From an uncultured Lachnospiraceae bacterium (GTDB lineage Bacteria; Bacillota_A; Clostridia; Lachnospirales; Lachnospiraceae): DNA of 8,090 bases. The notes below the pieces were generated by a model. The model was not told the origin of the DNA, searched no databases, and saw only the letters and a program-made list of their open reading frames with translations. Where the stretch lies: positions 1-8,090 of the forward strand of contig CAMWWF010000118.1 in NCBI GenBank assembly GCA_947177885.1. The letters are read 5' to 3'. How positions within the stretch are numbered: position 1 is the first letter of the stretch; each line of letters starts with the position of its first letter. Positions 5,803 to 8,090 of the stretch are shown here, in pieces. Position numbers and translations under genes: made by a program.

Positions 5803-7065
5803 CTAATTCTTCAGACCTTCCTTATAGAACTCCTCAAATTCCGTATATCCCTGGGCCGTCAGCTGCTCCTTCTGGAACTTCTTATTCTTGTTCATGCGGG
5901 CCACCAGCACCTGCGTACCGTCCTTCCGCTTCTCCTGGGCTTTTGCAATGATCTCACAGAGCCGCCCGCCGCCCACGCCCTTCTCGATCAGATAGGCAAC
6001 CTTCTCCGGCTGTGCAGGCACCTTGAATCCGCTCTCCATGAGCAGCATGATGATCCTTTCAAACCCGATGGAAAAGCCGCATGCCGGGACATCATTTCCG
6101 GTAAACTTCCCTACCATCCTGTCATAGCGTCCGCCGCCTCCGCAGCTTCCGCCGAACTGGGGAATCGCTATCTCAAAAATGGTACCGGTATAGTAGGACA
6201 TCCCCCGGACCAGCGTGGCGTCAAACACCATCCTAAAGTCGGAAGCCCTGGTGGCGCTGACGCTGTCGATGATCTCCTGCAGCCCATCCGCAACGGAAGG
6301 CTCCAGCACACCCTGCAGCTTCTCCGCAAGATATGACACACCATTGTCTGCCTTTTCCAATCCCTTGTACAGCTCCAGATATTTATCCACGATATCCTTT
6401 GCAAACCCGTTTTCCAACAGCTCCGCTTCCACGCCTTCCATGCCGATCTTGTCCATCTTGTCCAGCGTGATGAACACACTGTCATAGGATTCCTCGGCAA
6501 AGCCGCTGTAAGCCGCCATGGCCTTTAAGATCTGCCTGTCATTGATGCGGATCTCAAATCCCTTAAAGCCCAGTCGTCCCAATGTGGTAGTAGTGGCCAG
6601 GATCAGTTCGATCTCCGCCAGATTGGAGGGCTCGCCCAAAATGTCGATATCGCACTGCATGAACTGACGGAAACGCCCTCTCTGGGGACGATCTGCCCGC
6701 CACACATTTCCCATCTGCAATGCCTTAAAGGGTGCGGGAAGATTTGCCGCATTATTGGAATAATAGCGCACCAGAGGAACCGTCAGGTCGTAACGCATTC
6801 CCGCATCCACCACGTCCGCTTCCGTCTCGGCCTCCGCCACGTTCAGCTTCTCGCCCCTTTTTAAGATCTTGAAGATCAGCTTCTCATTGTCGCCGCCCTG
6901 CTTATTGGTCAGATTTGCAATATTTTCCATGCAGGGAGTCTCAATGGAAGTAAACCCGAATTTGCCGTAGGTATCCTTGATCACTCCGATCACATAATCC
7001 CGGATCTGCATCTCCTCCGGCAGAATATCCTTCATGCCCGTCACAGGCTTCTTACTCAGTGCCAT
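5803..7065 (-). CDS. hisS: histidyl-tRNA synthetase
   Basis: This 420-residue class II synthetase charges tRNA-His in the cytoplasm. The start is the ATG at 7065 with AAGGAG just upstream. MKDILPEE (11-18) is the usual HisRS opening. Motif 1 is around 35-55, the loop GGDNEKLIFKILKRG (57-71) leads to MRYDLTVPLVRYY (90-102), and motif 2 is at 122-140 (WRADRPQRGRFRQFMQCDI). Histidine-binding signatures follow: LVRGMSYYTGTIFE (285-298) and GGGGRYDRMVG (309-319). Motif 3 is at 329-337 (CGFSIGFER). The RYDLTVP form, in place of RPEGT, puts it in the HisRS branch shared with eukaryotes and some bacteria. The C-terminal anticodon domain (about 352-420) is only about 65-70 residues and ends soon after KKFQKEQLTAQGYTEF, shorter than the usual 90-100. 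It is the first gene of the hisS-aspS unit. Confidence 0.97.
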   Translation of the reverse strand: MALSKKPVTGMKDILPEEMQIRDYVIGVIKDTYGKFGFTSIETPCMENIANLTNKQGGDNEKLIFKILKRGEKLNVAEAETEADVVDAGMRYDLTVPLVRYYSNNAANLPAPFKALQMGNVWRADRPQRGRFRQFMQCDIDILGEPSNLAEIELILATTTTLGRLGFKGFEIRINDRQILKAMAAYSGFAEESYDSVFITLDKMDKIGMEGVEAELLENGFAKDIVDKYLELYKGLEKADNGVSYLAEKLQGVLEPSVADGLQEIIDSVSATRASDFRMVFDATLVRGMSYYTGTIFEIAIPQFGGSCGGGGRYDRMVGKFTGNDVPACGFSIGFERIIMLLMESGFKVPAQPEKVAYLIEKGVGGGRLCEIIAKAQEKRKDGTQVLVARMNKNKKFQKEQLTAQGYTEFEEFYKEGLKN

Positions 7066-7083
7066 ATCTTCTCTCCTTAACTT

Positions 7084-7105
7084 AAACTGCCATCTGGGAC
7101 AGTTT
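7084..7105 (-). promoter_or_regulatory. small hairpin in the hisS leader
   Basis: On the transcript AAACTG (complement of 7100-7105) pairs with CAGTTT (complement of 7084-7089), and CC/GG may extend the stem. It ends a few bases before the ribosome binding site. It could tune translation but has no terminator T-run. Confidence 0.35.
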
Positions 7106-7143
7106 GTTCCGCATCCGCTTTCCTTTTCATTTTTCTTCCATAT

Positions 7144-7172
7144 ATGATACTTTTTTTTCTTTCCTCTGTCAA
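7144..7172 (-). promoter_or_regulatory. hisS-aspS promoter
   Basis: On the minus strand TTGACA (complement of 7167-7172) and TATCAT (complement of 7144-7149) are exactly 17 bases apart. This is the best sigma-A promoter in the window. Transcription would start near 7137, giving a leader of about 70 bases. Confidence 0.8.
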
Positions 7173-7274
7173 CGCTTCCTGCGGATTATTTCTGCCCTGC
7201 CAACCTTTTTCTTCTGCGGATTGCCGCTTTCGCTTTCCGGCGCTGTGTTCCCACCATAAGCAGGCAATGATCGG

Positions 7275-7391
7275 TCAGCTCACCATTCGGCCGTCCCCAA
7301 TGCGGATGGTCTGACCGGTCAACTGCGCAATTTCAGGATTATGCGTGATCCTAATAATAGTCTGCCGGAATTTCCTGAAGGTGCTGTATAG
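7275..7391 (-). pseudogene. C-terminal remnant of an ABC-transporter ATP-binding protein
   Basis: The minus-strand frame ending at the TGA at 7275-7277 encodes QTIIRITHNPEIAQLT followed by IRIGDGRMVS. This matches the end of MacB/LolD-type ABC ATPases, where TH(D/N)PEIA contains the switch (H-loop) histidine and is followed by (I/V)IRI.DG.(I/V)V. Only about 38 codons are open: an in-frame stop lies at 7392-7394, and there is no start, Walker A, signature or Walker B motif. It is therefore a scrap of a deleted gene, just upstream of the hisS promoter and downstream of the antitoxin terminator. The match is to a short but distinctive motif. Confidence 0.6.
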
Positions 7392-7429
7392 TCAGTAACA
7401 GTAGGTAACCGAAACAGACACACATAAAC

Positions 7430-7466
7430 AAGGCGGCTGCCTGCCTTTTCAGTCTGCAACCGCCTT
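7430..7466 (-). terminator. terminator of the toxin-antitoxin unit
   Basis: On the minus strand AAGGCGGTTGC (complement of 7456-7466) pairs with GCAGCCGCCTT (complement of 7430-7440) in an 11-pair stem with one G-U, followed by a weak TTGTTTAT tail. It begins four bases after the antitoxin stop codon. Read on the plus strand the stem is followed by TTTTCC, so weak action in both directions is possible. Confidence 0.65.
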
Positions 7467-7470
7467 TTCC

Positions 7471-7680
7471 TTACCATTCAATATCACTGTCTTTCGCATA
7501 TTCCCCGCTGTCTATCCTCTGCTCTGCTGCTTCCAGTCGTCTCCGCTCTTCCGGTGTCAACTTTGTAAAATCCGGGTCCCATGCAAGCACCAACCGCTTT
7601 ATAAGCTGGCTTGCAAGTTCCTGTTCGCTTTCCGGCAACATTTCCAACATCCTGACCGATTCCTGAACAACCTGTGTCAT
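7471..7680 (-). CDS. antitoxin-like small protein paired with a RelE/ParE-type toxin
   Basis: The 69-residue product starts MTQVVQESVRML and ends in an acidic tail, SGEYAKDSDIEW. The ATG at 7680 has GGAGG eight bases upstream; a longer start 12 codons further up would overlap the toxin gene. Two predicted helices (residues about 3-34 and 42-58) are joined by AWDPDFTKLTPEE. The C-terminal pattern LTPEE, then charged helix, then GEY and a D-I-x-W end, is typical of antitoxins that wrap around RelE/ParE toxins, although I cannot name the exact family and see no clear DNA-binding domain. It lies 16 bases downstream of the toxin reading frame, so the order is toxin first. It is expected to neutralise the toxin in the cytoplasm; here its partner looks broken. 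Confidence 0.75.
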   Translation of the reverse strand: MTQVVQESVRMLEMLPESEQELASQLIKRLVLAWDPDFTKLTPEERRRLEAAEQRIDSGEYAKDSDIEW

Positions 7681-7696
7681 ACGCTCAACCTCCATT

Positions 7697-7967
7697 CTAT
7701 TTATAAATATCTCCACGGCTCCCGATTTCCATGACTATCAGTATCTCCACTTCTCCATCTTTTGTGTACCGATAAATCACGCGGTATTTCCCAATTCTCA
7801 AGCGGTGCCTGCCGTCCTTATACCCCTGCATAGGCTTTATATCGCCTTTGGGCGGCTTCTGCGTCAGCCCTTTAATGGCTTTCCCTTATAGAATCTCTCA
7901 ACTTCTGTGGAAGCCCTTGCAGGAACTTCACCGCCGCCTTGTCATACCTGATTTCCATCCCCGCCAT
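7697..7967 (-). pseudogene. RelE/ParE-type toxin gene broken by a one-base frameshift
   Basis: The gene starts at the ATG at 7967 with AAAGGAG upstream and reads MAGMEIRYDKAAVKFLQGLP, then stops after 31 codons at 7872-7874. Skipping one base of the GGG run (complement of 7883-7885) restores a frame of about 90 residues that continues AIKGLTQKPPKGDIKPMQGY, HRLRIGKYRVIYRY and ILIVMEIGSRGDIYK, ending at the TAG at 7697-7699. That is the classic RelE/ParE pattern, including the RLRxGxYRVIY core and the R-x-DIYK end. Intact relatives are mRNA interferases (RelE) or gyrase poisons (ParE). The 271-base span is one more than a multiple of three, so a single inserted base explains the break. A sequencing error or recoding could also account for it. 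Confidence 0.8.
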
Positions 7968-7992
7968 ATCTCTCCTTTCGCTTGATAATTTC

Positions 7993-8021
7993 ATTGTATA
8001 CTTATGGAAGTATGAAATCAA
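7993..8021 (-). promoter_or_regulatory. toxin-antitoxin promoter with palindromic operator
   Basis: On the minus strand TTGATT (complement of 8016-8021) and TACAAT (complement of 7993-7998) are 17 bases apart. Between them is the perfect palindrome ATACTT-n4-AAGTAT (7998-8013). A palindrome inside the promoter is what autoregulated toxin-antitoxin operons usually have. The start codon follows about 25 bases after the -10. Confidence 0.65.
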
Positions 8022-8043
8022 GCCTATCCAAGCTATTTCTGTT

Positions 8044-8090
8044 ATCATGCCGTTACAGACAATATGTCGCCCGGCCTGCCCGTGGAAACG
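8044..8090 (-). other. possible 3' end of a gene lying beyond the right edge
   Basis: One minus-strand frame enters from the edge, reads VSTGRPGDILSVTA and ends in two successive stop codons (TGA TAA, complement of 8041-8046). Fourteen codons are too few to identify anything. It may be the tail of an upstream gene or chance. Confidence 0.2.

Larger units (their letters stand above)
7066..7274 (-). other. hisS leader and upstream DNA without a gene
   Basis: This stretch holds the hisS ribosome binding site (7071-7078), a short leader hairpin and the hisS promoter. Beyond the promoter, 7173-7274, I see only a very short basic minus-strand frame that is not convincing as a gene. No T-box signature is visible. 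Confidence 0.5.

Noticed and set aside
7173..7274. Short basic minus-strand frame (starting MVGTQRRKAKAA)
   Set aside because: It has about 23 codons, no ribosome binding site and no known relative; chance is the simpler explanation.
7968..8090. Upstream in-frame extension of the toxin gene to the right edge
   Set aside because: The frame is open but crosses the promoter and operator, and a well-placed ribosome binding site supports the start at 7967.

Overview
This window looks like chromosomal DNA of a Lachnospiraceae-type clostridium (Firmicutes). The basis is the style of the two aminoacyl-tRNA synthetases, the strong AGGAGG-type ribosome binding sites, sigma-A-like promoters, and the mix of WYL-regulator, DUF3795 and VOC genes. 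No taxonomic marker such as rRNA is present, so this is an inference.

Left part (1-1040): a gene runs off the left edge on the minus strand. It encodes a membrane-anchored protein (basic N-terminus, one transmembrane helix, then a 14-residue Gly/Ser repeat), and its repeat DNA is an exact 42-bp tandem duplication. A non-coding stretch of about 700 bp separates it from a divergent WYL-family transcription regulator. That stretch holds a 17-bp tandem repeat and a pair of related hairpin sequences, one in front of each divergent gene. The regulator has candidate promoters and TGACAT direct repeats upstream.

Centre-left (1040-3640): the WYL regulator (1040-1954) is followed directly by an element of about 330 bp with terminal inverted repeats and nested hairpins, probably a non-autonomous multicopy element. 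Next comes a two-gene unit with its own promoter and a structured leader: an MmcQ/YjbR-DUF3795 fusion protein and a PhnB-like VOC protein. A hairpin at 3571-3636 can terminate transcription from both sides, between this unit and the convergent aspS.

Centre-right (3640-7200): hisS and aspS lie on the minus strand as a probable operon, transcribed from a near-consensus promoter upstream of hisS (7144-7172). They charge tRNA-His and tRNA-Asp. The 250-bp gap between them is filled with degenerate repeats of 26-28 bp. The aspS 3' end runs into about two copies of a 48-bp repeat that includes the sequence around its stop codon. HisRS has an unusually short C-terminal anticodon-binding domain. The hisS leader is too short for a T-box.

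Right part (7200-8090): this is a small decayed accessory region. It holds the C-terminal scrap of an ABC-transporter ATPase, a terminator, an intact antitoxin-like gene, and a RelE/ParE-type toxin gene broken by a one-base frameshift. The toxin-antitoxin promoter carries a palindrome that is a likely operator.

I see no rRNA, tRNA, CRISPR array, prophage or complete insertion sequence. I do not see a clear new multi-gene system. The most interesting parts are non-coding: the 330-bp structured element, the paired hairpins, the structured leader and several repeat families.
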